The notes under the pieces were generated by a model. That model was given only the letters and a program-made list of their open reading frames with translations, was not told where the DNA came from and did not search any database. From positions 2,418,001 to 2,482,000 of the forward strand of contig NC_009436.1 of NCBI RefSeq assembly GCF_000016325.1: a DNA stretch of 64,000 bases. Direction: 5' to 3'. Shown here in pieces: positions 8,298 through 16,496 of this stretch. Numbering within the stretch: the first letter of the stretch is position 1; each line of letters starts with the position of its first letter. Source of the stretch: Enterobacter sp. 638. Lineage in GTDB: Bacteria; Pseudomonadota; Gammaproteobacteria; Enterobacterales; Enterobacteriaceae. The position numbers and the translations under genes are program-made.

Positions 8298-8464
8298 CAG
8301 CCATTCCCCGTATTATTTTTCTTTTTTCCGCTACCAGCGCGCTTTCCGCCGGTGTATTCAGCCTTGCCCAGCAGCACCAGCACCCTCGCACACTGGTCAT
8401 CCACGGTTTTTTCGTCACCGGGCATGGAGTCATGTGTGCGTTGCAGATACCTGATTTTTGCCAT
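8297..8464 (-). CDS. Small 55-residue protein upstream of portal
   Basis: A 55-codon frame beginning MAKIRYLQRTHDSMPGDEKT and ending in a basic Gly/Lys/Asn-rich tail lies between the capsid and portal genes. Its TGA overlaps the portal ATG, which suggests translational coupling. No clear Shine-Dalgarno sequence is seen. Small genes occur at this place in related head modules; function is unknown. Confidence 0.6.
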   Translation of the reverse strand: MAKIRYLQRTHDSMPGDEKTVDDQCARVLVLLGKAEYTGGKRAGSGKKKNNTGNG

Positions 8465-8501
8465 GCGATATGGCGGGGCTTCCCCCGCCCTCCTGAGTCA
8501 G

Positions 8502-10442
8502 TTAGCTGGTCTGGGTGGTGCCGTAATTCACGCCGGAAATTACCGCAACGGCAGCAGTACGGCGGCGTTTCCAGTTGATCCAGCGCTCGGCACGGATAGC
8601 CACGCTGTTGGTCTGGAACATGGAAACCAGCTCGGTACCCGTGCCGTTGACGCTGTCCCCGGTCGGATCGCTTTGCATTTCAAGTGATGCTTCACGGGAC
8701 ATGTCCACCGCCACGCCACCATCGTCCGCCAGATAAATATCAGGCGCGTTGAGGAGCGTAAGGTTGGTACCAGCGTACTGGGAAACGATCGCCGGAAGTC
8801 CCTGGTAGGTGCCGCCCAGCAGTGTCATTTCCGGGTACATCTTCTGCCCCAGCGCATTTTTCTTCATAGACAGTGCTAGTGCGTTAGTGCTGGACATAAT
8901 CCACACCCCGCCAGTTGGCTGCAGGTTCGCTGCAACAAACTGAGCGAATGCGGCTTCAGCGTCTGCATCCGGATCGCCGGTAGAGGGAATGGCTGAAATA
9001 CCGTTAGTTACTGAGGCAGGAGAGACGTTAGCGACCTCTGCCTTGGCTGGATTAATGAAGTCAGTATCCAGACGCGCAATAACAGCTTCAGCAAGCGCAT
9101 TACGCACCAGCGCGTCCGCCGCCGGGTTAGAGAAACGGATCAGCTCGTCGGTCAGCACCGCGATGGCGGCCACTTTCGCAAAGCTGAAGGTGATCGATTC
9201 GAAATCAAATTTCGTCAGAGGCTTCGCCTTACCCTGGCCTACCCAGTTGGCTGAACCGCCGGAAGTCTGCGCCGGAATGCGGATATTAAATGGCACCCGG
9301 CGCAGCGCCGGGATATTACCCTGTCCGAAGCGGCCAATGATGGTCTGTGGTCGCAGGAACTCCACAAAGTCCTGCGCATATTCCTGATATTCAACCAGCG
9401 AGCCAGCCCAGGTTGGGTCAGTGGTTGTGCCTGCGCCGACGGCTGCTTTGAGGACGTGATGCAGTTTCGAATCATCCGGGTACTGTTTACGCGCGATTTC
9501 CAGCGCCTCGGAGCGGCTGCCGTTCGCAGCGGCCAGCGCTTTGGCGAAGCGGGCGAAAGCGATACCTTTTTCCAGTTTCTGCTCAACGCGGATGATGCCC
9601 GGCGCGCTTGTCGTCACTACGGCTACATCACCGCCGGCGGCTTTGCTGACCGGTTTGGCGGTAAGGGCAATGCTGGATTCCATGTCGCGCAGGCGTTTGA
9701 GGTGCGCATCCACGGATTTGATTTCGGCGGAGGTGTTGTCGTAGCTCTCTTCTTCTTCCGTATCCAGCGTACGCCCGGCTTCGGCAGCCTTCGCCATAAT
9801 GTCAGAGAGAGACGCCGCCAGCGCCGAACGCTTCGCTTCAAAGCTTTTGATCTGTTCTGCGATATTCATAGGATTATTTCCTTTTTTGATATTGGTTTTA
9901 AGTGCTGTAGCGCCAACGGATTGAGTTGCTTTAACCACCGGTTTTTCATTGCCTGCCGCGGCGAGTAACTGGCGGTCGAAAGATTTAACGGTATTGATCG
10001 AGCATTCGGCGTTCGCCGGAATGGTCACTGCCGAGACTTCAAGAAGATCCCAGGACAAAAAGCGGATGCCGCCTTCATCCAGAAAGGAGTATTCGATCGG
10101 GCGAAAGCCGATAGAGAGACCACGAACCAGCCCGGCTTTAATGGATGCCCAGGCCTCATCGAGGCGGGCCACCAACTGGGACGGCATATCCGGGGTTGGC
10201 TTCACAAGTTTTGCAGTGATTTCCAGCCCGCCCTTCACCATTTTTGGGGTACAGGTGCCGATAGGTTGGGAGCGGTCATGCTGCCAGAGGAACGGCGTGT
10301 CGCTGCGGAATTTAGCCCCTTCCGGCTCCATAATGTCCCCGTCACGGTCTGGCGACGGCGTGGAGGCGACGCCGGTAATAACCCGCTCATCCTCGTTTAC
10401 TGCCTTCACCGTCATGAGGGTGCATGCGCGATTAAGCGTCAT
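8502..10442 (-). CDS. Fused prohead protease and HK97-family major capsid protein
   Basis: One 646-codon frame carries two units that are separate genes in HK97. Residues about 1-170 are an S78 prohead protease, with FLWQHDRSQPIG around the catalytic His and LVRGLSIGFRP around the Ser. Residues about 192-300 form a Lys/Glu/Ala-rich delta-like scaffold domain, and the rest is an HK97-fold capsid domain (RIPAQTSGGSANWVGQGKAK, FAKVAAIAVLTDELIRFS). An internal ATG at 9867-9869 (codon 192) has a strong GGAAATAATCCT leader, so a 455-residue capsid-only product is likely made as well. Self-cleavage would free the mature capsid protein. Confidence 0.92.
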   Translation of the reverse strand: MTLNRACTLMTVKAVNEDERVITGVASTPSPDRDGDIMEPEGAKFRSDTPFLWQHDRSQPIGTCTPKMVKGGLEITAKLVKPTPDMPSQLVARLDEAWASIKAGLVRGLSIGFRPIEYSFLDEGGIRFLSWDLLEVSAVTIPANAECSINTVKSFDRQLLAAAGNEKPVVKATQSVGATALKTNIKKGNNPMNIAEQIKSFEAKRSALAASLSDIMAKAAEAGRTLDTEEEESYDNTSAEIKSVDAHLKRLRDMESSIALTAKPVSKAAGGDVAVVTTSAPGIIRVEQKLEKGIAFARFAKALAAANGSRSEALEIARKQYPDDSKLHHVLKAAVGAGTTTDPTWAGSLVEYQEYAQDFVEFLRPQTIIGRFGQGNIPALRRVPFNIRIPAQTSGGSANWVGQGKAKPLTKFDFESITFSFAKVAAIAVLTDELIRFSNPAADALVRNALAEAVIARLDTDFINPAKAEVANVSPASVTNGISAIPSTGDPDADAEAAFAQFVAANLQPTGGVWIMSSTNALALSMKKNALGQKMYPEMTLLGGTYQGLPAIVSQYAGTNLTLLNAPDIYLADDGGVAVDMSREASLEMQSDPTGDSVNGTGTELVSMFQTNSVAIRAERWINWKRRRTAAVAVISGVNYGTTQTS

Positions 10443-10461
10443 TTATCTGCCTCCTGAAACG

Positions 10462-10484
10462 AAAAAACCCGCCGGCGCGGGTCG
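10462..10484 (-). terminator. Terminator between terL and protease-capsid gene
   Basis: ACCCGC-GCCG-GCGGGT then T6 on the minus strand, 17 bp after the terL stop. Confidence 0.75.
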
Positions 10485-10500
10485 TTAACTGACGTTACTG

Positions 10501-12159
10501 TCATATGAAAAGTACCTGGTAGTCCTGTTTTTTCGCCTCAGGGTTAAGGGCCATCAGCGATACCGCGTTGAACAGCGCCATAAGCGGGTCAATCTTGCCC
10601 TTGCCGCTGGCCTGTTTGGTGATGAGAATGGCGTTGCCCTTCGGTTCAACCCTGGCATTACCCACGCACCATGCCATCAGTGGCTGTCCGGCATGGATCA
10701 GCACCCCCTCGGCAAGCTTGCGCTCTGTGGTTTTGATCGCACCACCAAGGCGCCAGCCCTGACTCACGCCGACCACCGCATCGGCGGGAATGTCCGCCTC
10801 AATCAGCGCGTCAAGGATTTGTCCGACCCCTGAGGGGTCAATGCCTATCTTGTCCAGCAGCTCCGCGACGTGGATCCGGCTGACATATTCCGCTACTTCT
10901 TCGGTATCCTGACCGACACGCTTCACAATGGTAAGGTCGCCGGCCTTCACGAAATCGTTGAATCTTGACTCTTCACTTTTGCGACGCCTGATCGCTATTT
11001 CATGCGCCCAGGCATGACACCAGCACAGCCATTCACGCGTATCCGCGTCACGTCCGATAGCTGAAAAGCCCAGCAGATCATCAAGCCCCCCGCCGTCTAT
11101 CCCGACAGTGATGACCTCGGCGCGCCGCAGTAAATCTTCAAAACTTACGCGCTGCGCCTGCTGCTCCCAGAAATCGACACCCGCCCAGCGGTCGGTTCGC
11201 AGGTTCAGGCCGATCTCAATGTTGAGGTGCTTCGCCAGAAACTGCTGCAGCGTGCCATCAGTTTTTGCCTGATTCTTGCGGAGATTGTCGGCTATCCATT
11301 CGGGGCTGACAGACAGGCCGATGTTCGGGTTGGTGATATAGAAATTTTCAGGTGCAAGATAGGCCTTACTATCGATCATGCTCTCCGGGAACTCATAAAG
11401 AATGCCCAGCGTTTTCGGATCGATGATTTTGCCGTCGCGCACATTGCGCCAGTAATCTAGACGTTCTTTAAACACGCCCGCCGGTGGTTCATCACTTTGC
11501 GTTGTGAGGTAGATCACCCATCCTTCATTACGTGATACCTGCCCGCCAAGCGCTTCCATAAACATGGCTTCCGCGTTCGCCCGCTTACCGAACAACCAGA
11601 GTTCATCCACGAGGATGCGACCGGACTTCTTACCGGACACGGTGTCGGTATCCGCAGCCACAACTTTTAATGTATTGCGCGTCACCCGGTGGGTAATGGT
11701 GCGAATATGATCCTGTATCTGGAACATATCGGTCAATTCTTCGTCGGCGCGGATCATGCCGGCGGCAGGCTTAAAGCTGTTATCGGCGACCTCCTTGGTT
11801 GGTGCCAGGATCAGGTGCTCCTCGTCCTCACGCCAGCACAAGATCAGCGCGGTCAGCATAATGCCCGCCGCGATGGTCGATTTGGTGTTCTTCTTGGAAA
11901 TCAGCAAACCATATTCCCGGATCAGCTGGTTTCCCGTATCAGCCTCATAACCGCCGAAAATGGCTTTCACGAAGTCAAACACCCAGGCCTCAGAACACTC
12001 ACCGAACGTGGGTTTGCCCGGGAGGTCGGAAACACGCAGTTCCCGGAAAATACCCAGCGCCTGCTCTGCCTGGTCAGGGAAGATCGGAGGCGTAATAATG
12101 GACGCCCCTGCGACCAGGAGGGATTCCCAGTCGGGGCATGCTGTTGTCCACTGTGCCAT
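10501..12159 (-). CDS. Terminase large subunit
   Basis: The 552-residue protein has an N-terminal packaging ATPase and C-terminal nuclease. LISKKNTKST is a deviant Walker A at about residue 88, RILVDELWLFGKR is Walker B, and YLTTQSDEP is the coupling motif. The nuclease begins near VGIDGGGLDDLLG with its acidic residues and continues with IGIDPSG. It is of the Terminase_1 (HK97/YmfN-like) type. It cuts concatemers at cos with TerS and the HNH protein and drives DNA into the prohead. Only 3 bp separate it from terS. Confidence 0.93.
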   Translation of the reverse strand: MAQWTTACPDWESLLVAGASIITPPIFPDQAEQALGIFRELRVSDLPGKPTFGECSEAWVFDFVKAIFGGYEADTGNQLIREYGLLISKKNTKSTIAAGIMLTALILCWREDEEHLILAPTKEVADNSFKPAAGMIRADEELTDMFQIQDHIRTITHRVTRNTLKVVAADTDTVSGKKSGRILVDELWLFGKRANAEAMFMEALGGQVSRNEGWVIYLTTQSDEPPAGVFKERLDYWRNVRDGKIIDPKTLGILYEFPESMIDSKAYLAPENFYITNPNIGLSVSPEWIADNLRKNQAKTDGTLQQFLAKHLNIEIGLNLRTDRWAGVDFWEQQAQRVSFEDLLRRAEVITVGIDGGGLDDLLGFSAIGRDADTREWLCWCHAWAHEIAIRRRKSEESRFNDFVKAGDLTIVKRVGQDTEEVAEYVSRIHVAELLDKIGIDPSGVGQILDALIEADIPADAVVGVSQGWRLGGAIKTTERKLAEGVLIHAGQPLMAWCVGNARVEPKGNAILITKQASGKGKIDPLMALFNAVSLMALNPEAKKQDYQVLFI

Positions 12160-12162
12160 GAA

Positions 12163-12663
12163 TTACCCTCCCTTATTGTTCACAACCAGTTTTGGCGGTG
12201 CCATGGATCCAAACTTACTGGCACCTGCTGCCACCTTCGCAGCAGCATTGCGCGCTTCTTTTTTTCCTGTCTCCCCTTTTTTAGGGTGAATGTAGGGCAG
12301 CATGGCCTTCGCCGCATCTTTCCGGACGTCAATTTCTTCTTTGGTATCGTTCATCACGGACATGAGAAATTTGAGTGGATCATCAAAAGAGCCAACTGTT
12401 GGCGGTGATTCCGGTACCGGGATTTTTTCCGGGTTGTTTACTACTGGGGTATAAACATTTCTCCGGCACGCGGGTTCATCATCTGTCTCGATGACTTCTC
12501 TCTTTTTTCGGTCAATAAAAGCGATGACTTCCGGGTCTTTAGCAAGCTGCGAACCCTTTGAGCGCGCGGATTTCTCCGAATAACCCGCCTGAATTGCCGC
12601 ACCTGTCTGAGACATACCGGACATCAGCGCCACCGCGAATTTTCGCTTTTGCGCTGTTAACAT
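12163..12663 (-). CDS. Terminase small subunit (Terminase_2 family)
   Basis: The 166-residue protein starts MLTAQKRKFAVALMSGMSQT and contains the DNA-binding helix pattern GAAIQAGYSEKSARSKGSQLAKDPEV typical of Terminase_2 small subunits. The C-terminus is Lys/Ala-rich. It recognises the cos DNA and recruits TerL. It lies between HNH and terL, as in HK97-type cos phages. Confidence 0.9.
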   Translation of the reverse strand: MLTAQKRKFAVALMSGMSQTGAAIQAGYSEKSARSKGSQLAKDPEVIAFIDRKKREVIETDDEPACRRNVYTPVVNNPEKIPVPESPPTVGSFDDPLKFLMSVMNDTKEEIDVRKDAAKAMLPYIHPKKGETGKKEARNAAAKVAAGASKFGSMAPPKLVVNNKGG

Positions 12664-12839
12664 GTTTATACCCTCCAGAGGGGGATTTTTTCTGTGCGTG
12701 AGAGGGGGTGCGGTGTCCAGGGCGATCGATGTTTACTCCCCGACCCTCCCCCCCACTGATGATAATAGCTATCATTTGAATTGAAATGGTTTCATATGCA
12801 ATCATTTTTGATGGCATTCGATAAACATTCTCGTTTGAA
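12664..12839. other. Gap between HNH and terS with G-tracts; candidate cos region
   Basis: No gene is apparent. On the minus strand it contains GGGGGGGAGGGTCGGGG at about 12735-12751 and further G/C runs at 12675-12712. In HK97-type phages with an HNH gene beside terS the cos site lies in or near this gap, so these tracts are a candidate; the cut site cannot be read from sequence alone. Confidence 0.35.
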
Positions 12840-13208
12840 TCAGATCGCCATGAAGGACTGTCCTTCATTATCACCCGGCACGTCGTGTTTCAGAGCTTCC
12901 TCGTCAGGTTTGCCAGCGGCAACTTCGCGTGCCGACTTCCCGGCGTGGCATTCGGTGCAAAGCGTCCACAGATTCCGCTCCGAGTTATCACCGCCGAACT
13001 GCAACGCGATGCGGTGATCAAGTTCGCTCTCGTGCAGATCGGCAGCGCGTGAGCACATGCAACAATGCCCACCATCACGCACCCAAATGCGACGCTTTAG
13101 CCCGACGCGGGCGCTGCCGCTGATGCGCCGATGCTCACCGTATACAGGCTTAATGCGGCACGTATCGATGACCTTCAGCCTCGGCTTTAACGTAGTCAGC
13201 TTAGCCAT
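12840..13208 (-). CDS. HNH endonuclease (HK97 gp74-like)
   Basis: The 122-residue protein has the zinc-binding HNH layout: CCMCSRAADLHESELDHRIAL, then NLWTLCTECHAGKSARE, with paired CxxC motifs and the catalytic DH. I chose the start MAKLTTLKPRL because GGAGGTTAC precedes it; it overlaps the upstream glycosyltransferase gene by 8 bp. HNH proteins beside terS stimulate cos cleavage by the terminase in HK97-like phages. Confidence 0.88.
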   Translation of the reverse strand: MAKLTTLKPRLKVIDTCRIKPVYGEHRRISGSARVGLKRRIWVRDGGHCCMCSRAADLHESELDHRIALQFGGDNSERNLWTLCTECHAGKSAREVAAGKPDEEALKHDVPGDNEGQSFMAI

Positions 13209-13791
13209 GTAACCTCCATGCGCGACGGCGTTCGTGGCGCGGCTGTCTGTCATGGTGCCTCTCTACCGGCACGCCGTCAGCATGATCCACCAGCGAAAAA
13301 CACGGGTAAATTACCGGGCCGCCGCATGCATCACCTACCGCATAATCAGCGGGCTTGCCGCTATCCCAGCGCTGCAGCACTTTCGGTATGAGAGATGGCG
13401 GTACGCTGTAGCACACCGCGTGTAACAGGCGCTGCAAGGTAATGTGCTCCGCTCTGTCCCGGTCAGCGGCGATTAGCTTTGTGGCTATCTCCAGCTGATA
13501 CTGTGGCGGTCGGCCGGTACCAAGATAAAAGCTCAGCATGTCGTCAGGGAATCGGGATAACCAGTCGATAACCTTTGCAACGAACCCTTGAACCGGCAGC
13601 GCGTCATCCTCCAGAACTACCACGCGGCATTCCTGCCGTGCTGCCCACTCTAATGCTCGGTGGTGATTCCAGTTTGCGCCATGACCTGTTTCATCAATGA
13701 ATAGATGTGCTTGCAGCTGGTCAGCCAGGAGCTGAGCATGTTCTATTCGTAAACGGTGGGCAATCACAACAAAAGCGATGTCTGTATCCAT
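13201..13791 (-). CDS. Phage glycosyltransferase-like protein (GT25-like)
   Basis: The 196-residue protein begins with a Rossmann-like strand (IAFVVIAHRL) and has an acidic metal-binding type motif, VVLEDDALPV, then FYLGTGRPPQ and a C-terminal DYAVGDACGGPVIYPCFSLVDH block. These resemble LPS-type GT25 glycosyltransferases. It is the second glycosyltransferase-like gene of the accessory region and overlaps the HNH gene. The substrate is unknown; virion proteins, phage DNA or host surface glycans are all possible. Confidence 0.6.
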   Translation of the reverse strand: MDTDIAFVVIAHRLRIEHAQLLADQLQAHLFIDETGHGANWNHHRALEWAARQECRVVVLEDDALPVQGFVAKVIDWLSRFPDDMLSFYLGTGRPPQYQLEIATKLIAADRDRAEHITLQRLLHAVCYSVPPSLIPKVLQRWDSGKPADYAVGDACGGPVIYPCFSLVDHADGVPVERHHDRQPRHERRRAWRLHG

Positions 13792-13851
13792 TAAATAAAC
13801 CTCGCCCCAAATATATTAAGGAGGTAATCTCGCAAAAAAACAGGGGGCATT

Positions 13852-14160
13852 ATGAAAAACTTGATACTTAGTGTGATTGCTAAAATTTCCAAAATGGACG
13901 CAGAAGCTAAACAGCTTGCGGCCAAAGTAGAAGCTCAGTCTCTGCTGATAGGTGCGTTATTACTGACAGTTGGAAAGAATGGCGGTATGAGCGAAATGCT
14001 TGAGAATGTCAGGAAAGCGATTAACGCAGCTCTCGATGCAGCCGACACACCGTTAAAATCCGACGCTGAAATATTATTGAATGAATTCAACGAACTTATT
14101 TTATTAACACAGTTACTTGAGACCAACGATTCAGAAATCGATACCGAATCCTTAAAGTAA
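13852..14160 (+). CDS. IraP-like anti-adapter protein (putative sigma-S stabiliser)
   Basis: The 102-residue product starts MKNLI and continues KMDAEAKQLAAKVEAQ, closely following E. coli IraP (MKNLI..., KEEESKELCAQVEALE) in spacing and heptad pattern; the later parts also align, with DAEILLNEFNELI against DTELLRDYVKKLL. IraP binds RssB and blocks ClpXP degradation of sigma-S. The gene is read against the late operon, with GGGGG 5 bp upstream of the ATG, a full AAGGAGGT further upstream at 13819, and a hairpin after it. It is AT-richer than neighbours, like a moron expressed from the lysogen. Family call moderate; function inferred. Confidence 0.6.
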   Translation: MKNLILSVIAKISKMDAEAKQLAAKVEAQSLLIGALLLTVGKNGGMSEMLENVRKAINAALDAADTPLKSDAEILLNEFNELILLTQLLETNDSEIDTESLK

Positions 14161-14198
14161 ACCCCAGGCGAAACGACTACTGACTAAATCCAACCTTC

Positions 14199-14230
14199 AA
14201 AGCTGGAGTTGAGTCTCCAGCTTCTACTTA
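14199..14230 (+). terminator. Hairpin terminator after IraP-like gene
   Basis: AGCTGGAG-TTGAGT-CTCCAGCT followed by a T-rich stretch, 40 bp after the stop. The region up to the next gene at 14464 holds no other gene I can support. Confidence 0.5.
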
Positions 14231-14311
14231 TGCTTCAATCATGCGTACTCTTGACCGATACCTTCAGATGTAAACACGGCATAGTCTTCATGCCACCAGC
14301 AACCCTCCATT

Positions 14312-14334
14312 AAAAAAAACCGCACGATGGCGGC
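14312..14334 (-). terminator. Terminator after the small 46-residue gene (minus strand)
   Basis: CCGC-CATCGT-GCGG followed by T8 on the minus strand. It would end the glycosyltransferase transcript ahead of the second glycosyltransferase gene unless antiterminated. Confidence 0.55.
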
Positions 14335-14463
14335 TACTGTTTGAATATCAGGATGTTGTTTTGTATTAACCCTGGTTAAGGTAAGTCCTCAGCCCGTCAG
14401 TGGTGGGACACTGCCGAAACCGAATACAGAGAAATGGCTGAAAACCTCTGTGAAGGAAATAAA

Positions 14464-14679
14464 ATGAACGAAGAAATTCATCTCAACCTTGAGTGTACGT
14501 TGAAAAGCCTTGCTGATGCTGAACGCGAGATTGGCGAATTGAAAATGGTCGTTGGTTTAATGCTAGCTAAACTGCCTACCAATGAACGTGAAGCTGTGAT
14601 AAATGAACTACGTTCGTGGGGTTTCCCTGAGAAGGCCAACGAATTTGATCAATTTGTCCATCCACGTCCTGCCCGTTAA
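14464..14679 (+). CDS. Small acidic helical protein, unknown function
   Basis: The 71-residue product (MNEEIHLNLECTLKSLADAE...) has an ATG preceded by GAAGGAAATAAA. It is predicted mostly helical with a coiled-coil-like centre and a C-terminal RSWGFPEKANEFDQF. It shares the strand and moron-like setting of the IraP-like gene 300 bp upstream, and a weak similarity in its helical part (ELKMVVGLMLAKLP) to IraP or YecF-type small proteins is possible, but I do not claim the family. Its 3' end overlaps a small gene on the other strand. Confidence 0.5.
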   Translation: MNEEIHLNLECTLKSLADAEREIGELKMVVGLMLAKLPTNEREAVINELRSWGFPEKANEFDQFVHPRPAR

Positions 14680-14748
14680 ACTAATAAATCCAGACCGCTT
14701 AATAGACCACTTATAATGAGTGGTCTCCACATTGTTTTCAGATTTCAT
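14608..14748 (-). CDS. Small 46-residue ORF after glycosyltransferase
   Basis: The frame MKSENNVETTHYKWSIKRSG... has a strong GGAGGTTAC ahead of its ATG and begins 13 bp after the glycosyltransferase stop. It overlaps the end of the plus-strand 71-residue gene and contains a 23-bp palindrome (14702-14724), so it may be a chance frame with a good ribosome site. Confidence 0.35.
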   Translation of the reverse strand: MKSENNVETTHYKWSIKRSGFISLTGRTWMDKLIKFVGLLRETPRT

Positions 14749-14761
14749 GTAACCTCCTAAT

Positions 14762-16219
14762 TTATTTATGGCGCCACCAGGCGTTTTCTTTGCCGATGCC
14801 ATCAGTTTTGAACACGGTATGAACCAGAGGGCCGGTGACAAGCCTGTCAGAGAATGACTGCGCGACAACACCGAACGCCATCATGTCACCCACTGCGGCG
14901 CCAGCCTGCTCTTTCTTCCAGAAGCGATAACTCTCGATCCGGTAGTAGATACGAATGATGGCGTGAGCAAACGCCATTACATCAATGCGGGAACCACCTA
15001 ACAGGCCAGCATTAAGCATCACATCGCTGCGGTGCGCTTCAATGAACTCCTGATAGATACGCTCAGGATGATTTTGTTTTGCCCATACGTCACCGTAGGT
15101 CTTCGGTTCTGAACCGACATAAACTTTACCGGGTTGCATTTCAACCCACGGCGAACGAAGCATTTCGACATCGGTACCATCGGTACACCAGACAAACCGG
15201 TATTCAGGGTGATCGCGCAGATGTTGCCAGATGTGCAGCCAGCGTCGGAAGTAGACATTCATTTTCACATCAGGAACACGGAAAAGCTCAACGTCTGCCG
15301 GAGAAGTCTGCAATTCATCCACCAGCGCGATACGGCCACAGTTCCGAAGCGATGCCGCCCACTTGCTCAGCATGTCAGGTGCGGCCGCCATTTTCGTACC
15401 GCGCTGCGGGTCTGGCTGGCTGGTAAGCAATGTTGTTATTACCACGTCACGGTGAGATCGATACTCGGCATAGCCTGTATATCCTGAATCCCGGCGCTGC
15501 CCATAAATCACAGCGTTCTTTTTATCGAGCGCCTCACGTTCTGGCCTCGGTATAGTGCGCGCACCTTCCTCATACTCGTCCATTGAGTGAATCAGCTTTT
15601 CAGAGCCAACCACATCAGCAAACGCCCAGGACGTTAAACCCGCGTTATGAATCCGAAGCGCCAGATCGGGATGCTCATACATACCGCGACCGTATACAGG
15701 GTCGAATCCGCCAACTTTATCGACGGCGCTGCGGTGGTAGTAAAGCATTACGCCACGCTGCCCTGTGTAAGCGATATGCTTATCATCCCGGTACAGTACC
15801 GTCATATCGTTAATCTTTCGGGGGCCAGCAAGATCAAGAAATTGATAAGCCAGGTGCGGCTCAGGTGATTCGATATAAGGCTGATGCCAGTTATCAGCAA
15901 TTGGCCACGCATCATCATCCCAAAGGAAAAGATGTTCACATCCTGCGTCCACCAGCGCAGTTAAGCTGGCGTTCTTCGAAGCAACAATACCGCGCGATGA
16001 TTCATGGCGTAACAGCGTAACCCCATCAGGAACTACAGCTTGAGGCTTTGATCCGTCGTCTATAACAACCACCAGCGCACCAGAAGGAAGATGTTTAATA
16101 TGCTGCTCAATTGCCCGTTTTAAAACTTCTGGCCGGTTGTGCGTCGTTATGGCAATGCCTATTGCTGATCGCGAATCGCTGACGGGCGCATAAGAGACAC
16201 CGTCTATTTTGACCTGCAT
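14762..16219 (-). CDS. Two-domain phage glycosyltransferase (GT-A family 2 N-terminus)
   Basis: The 485-residue protein has a GT2 domain at about residues 18-235: GIAITTHNRPEVLKRAI, VVVIDDGSKP, LFLWDDDAWP (the DxD-type metal site), and GFDPVYGRGMYEHPDLALRI. Residues about 255-470 form a second unit with FVWCTDGTDVEML, which carries another possible DxD motif, and GLLGGSRIDVMAFAHAI, resembling nucleotide-diphospho-sugar transferases. No membrane span is present, so a soluble enzyme is expected. Together with the gene at 13201 it makes a glycosylation module between lysis and packaging genes. Targets could be virion proteins or DNA; this is inference. Confidence 0.7.
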   Translation of the reverse strand: MQVKIDGVSYAPVSDSRSAIGIAITTHNRPEVLKRAIEQHIKHLPSGALVVVIDDGSKPQAVVPDGVTLLRHESSRGIVASKNASLTALVDAGCEHLFLWDDDAWPIADNWHQPYIESPEPHLAYQFLDLAGPRKINDMTVLYRDDKHIAYTGQRGVMLYYHRSAVDKVGGFDPVYGRGMYEHPDLALRIHNAGLTSWAFADVVGSEKLIHSMDEYEEGARTIPRPEREALDKKNAVIYGQRRDSGYTGYAEYRSHRDVVITTLLTSQPDPQRGTKMAAAPDMLSKWAASLRNCGRIALVDELQTSPADVELFRVPDVKMNVYFRRWLHIWQHLRDHPEYRFVWCTDGTDVEMLRSPWVEMQPGKVYVGSEPKTYGDVWAKQNHPERIYQEFIEAHRSDVMLNAGLLGGSRIDVMAFAHAIIRIYYRIESYRFWKKEQAGAAVGDMMAFGVVAQSFSDRLVTGPLVHTVFKTDGIGKENAWWRHK

Positions 16220-16360
16220 GTGCGTTTCCTTTTAGGCGTGAGCCTGCCGCACGGCAATACCGACCGAGAGGTAAACGCTACCTAACGGTATTACCCAGGC
16301 TCACTACTGAAAGACTCTCTTCGAGGTGCGCGTGCGAAGCGCTGATATATATGGTGTCTC

Positions 16361-16407
16361 TTATCCCCTCTAGGGGATAATTAATTTTTATCCGCGCTAG
16401 GGGATAT
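16361..16407. repeat. Palindrome pair A (two 20-bp inverted repeats, 27 bp apart)
   Basis: TTATCCCCTCTAGGGGATAA at 16361-16380 is a perfect palindrome; TTATCCGCGCTAGGGGATAT at 16388-16407 is an imperfect copy. Centre-to-centre distance is 27 bp. A second pair with the same spacing lies at 17105-17151, on the other side of the membrane moron gene. Confidence 0.8.
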
Positions 16408-16442
16408 GGCGCTACGATAAATCTGCACATGGTGATGGCAAT

Positions 16443-16469
16443 AAAAGCCCCAGTTTATTAGGGGCTTTT
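16443..16469 (-). terminator. Terminator after the membrane moron gene
   Basis: AAAAGCCCC-TAATAAACT-GGGGCTTTT on the minus strand, 28 bp after the stop of the gene at 16497. The stem is symmetric and may work in both directions. Confidence 0.75.
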
Positions 16470-16496
16470 GAAGTATTTAGAACAAGAAGGCCGGAA

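Noticed and set aside
14608..14871. 87-residue minus-strand frame
   Set aside because: The first half is antisense/out of frame to the glycosyltransferase gene; only the last 46 codons have a ribosome site.
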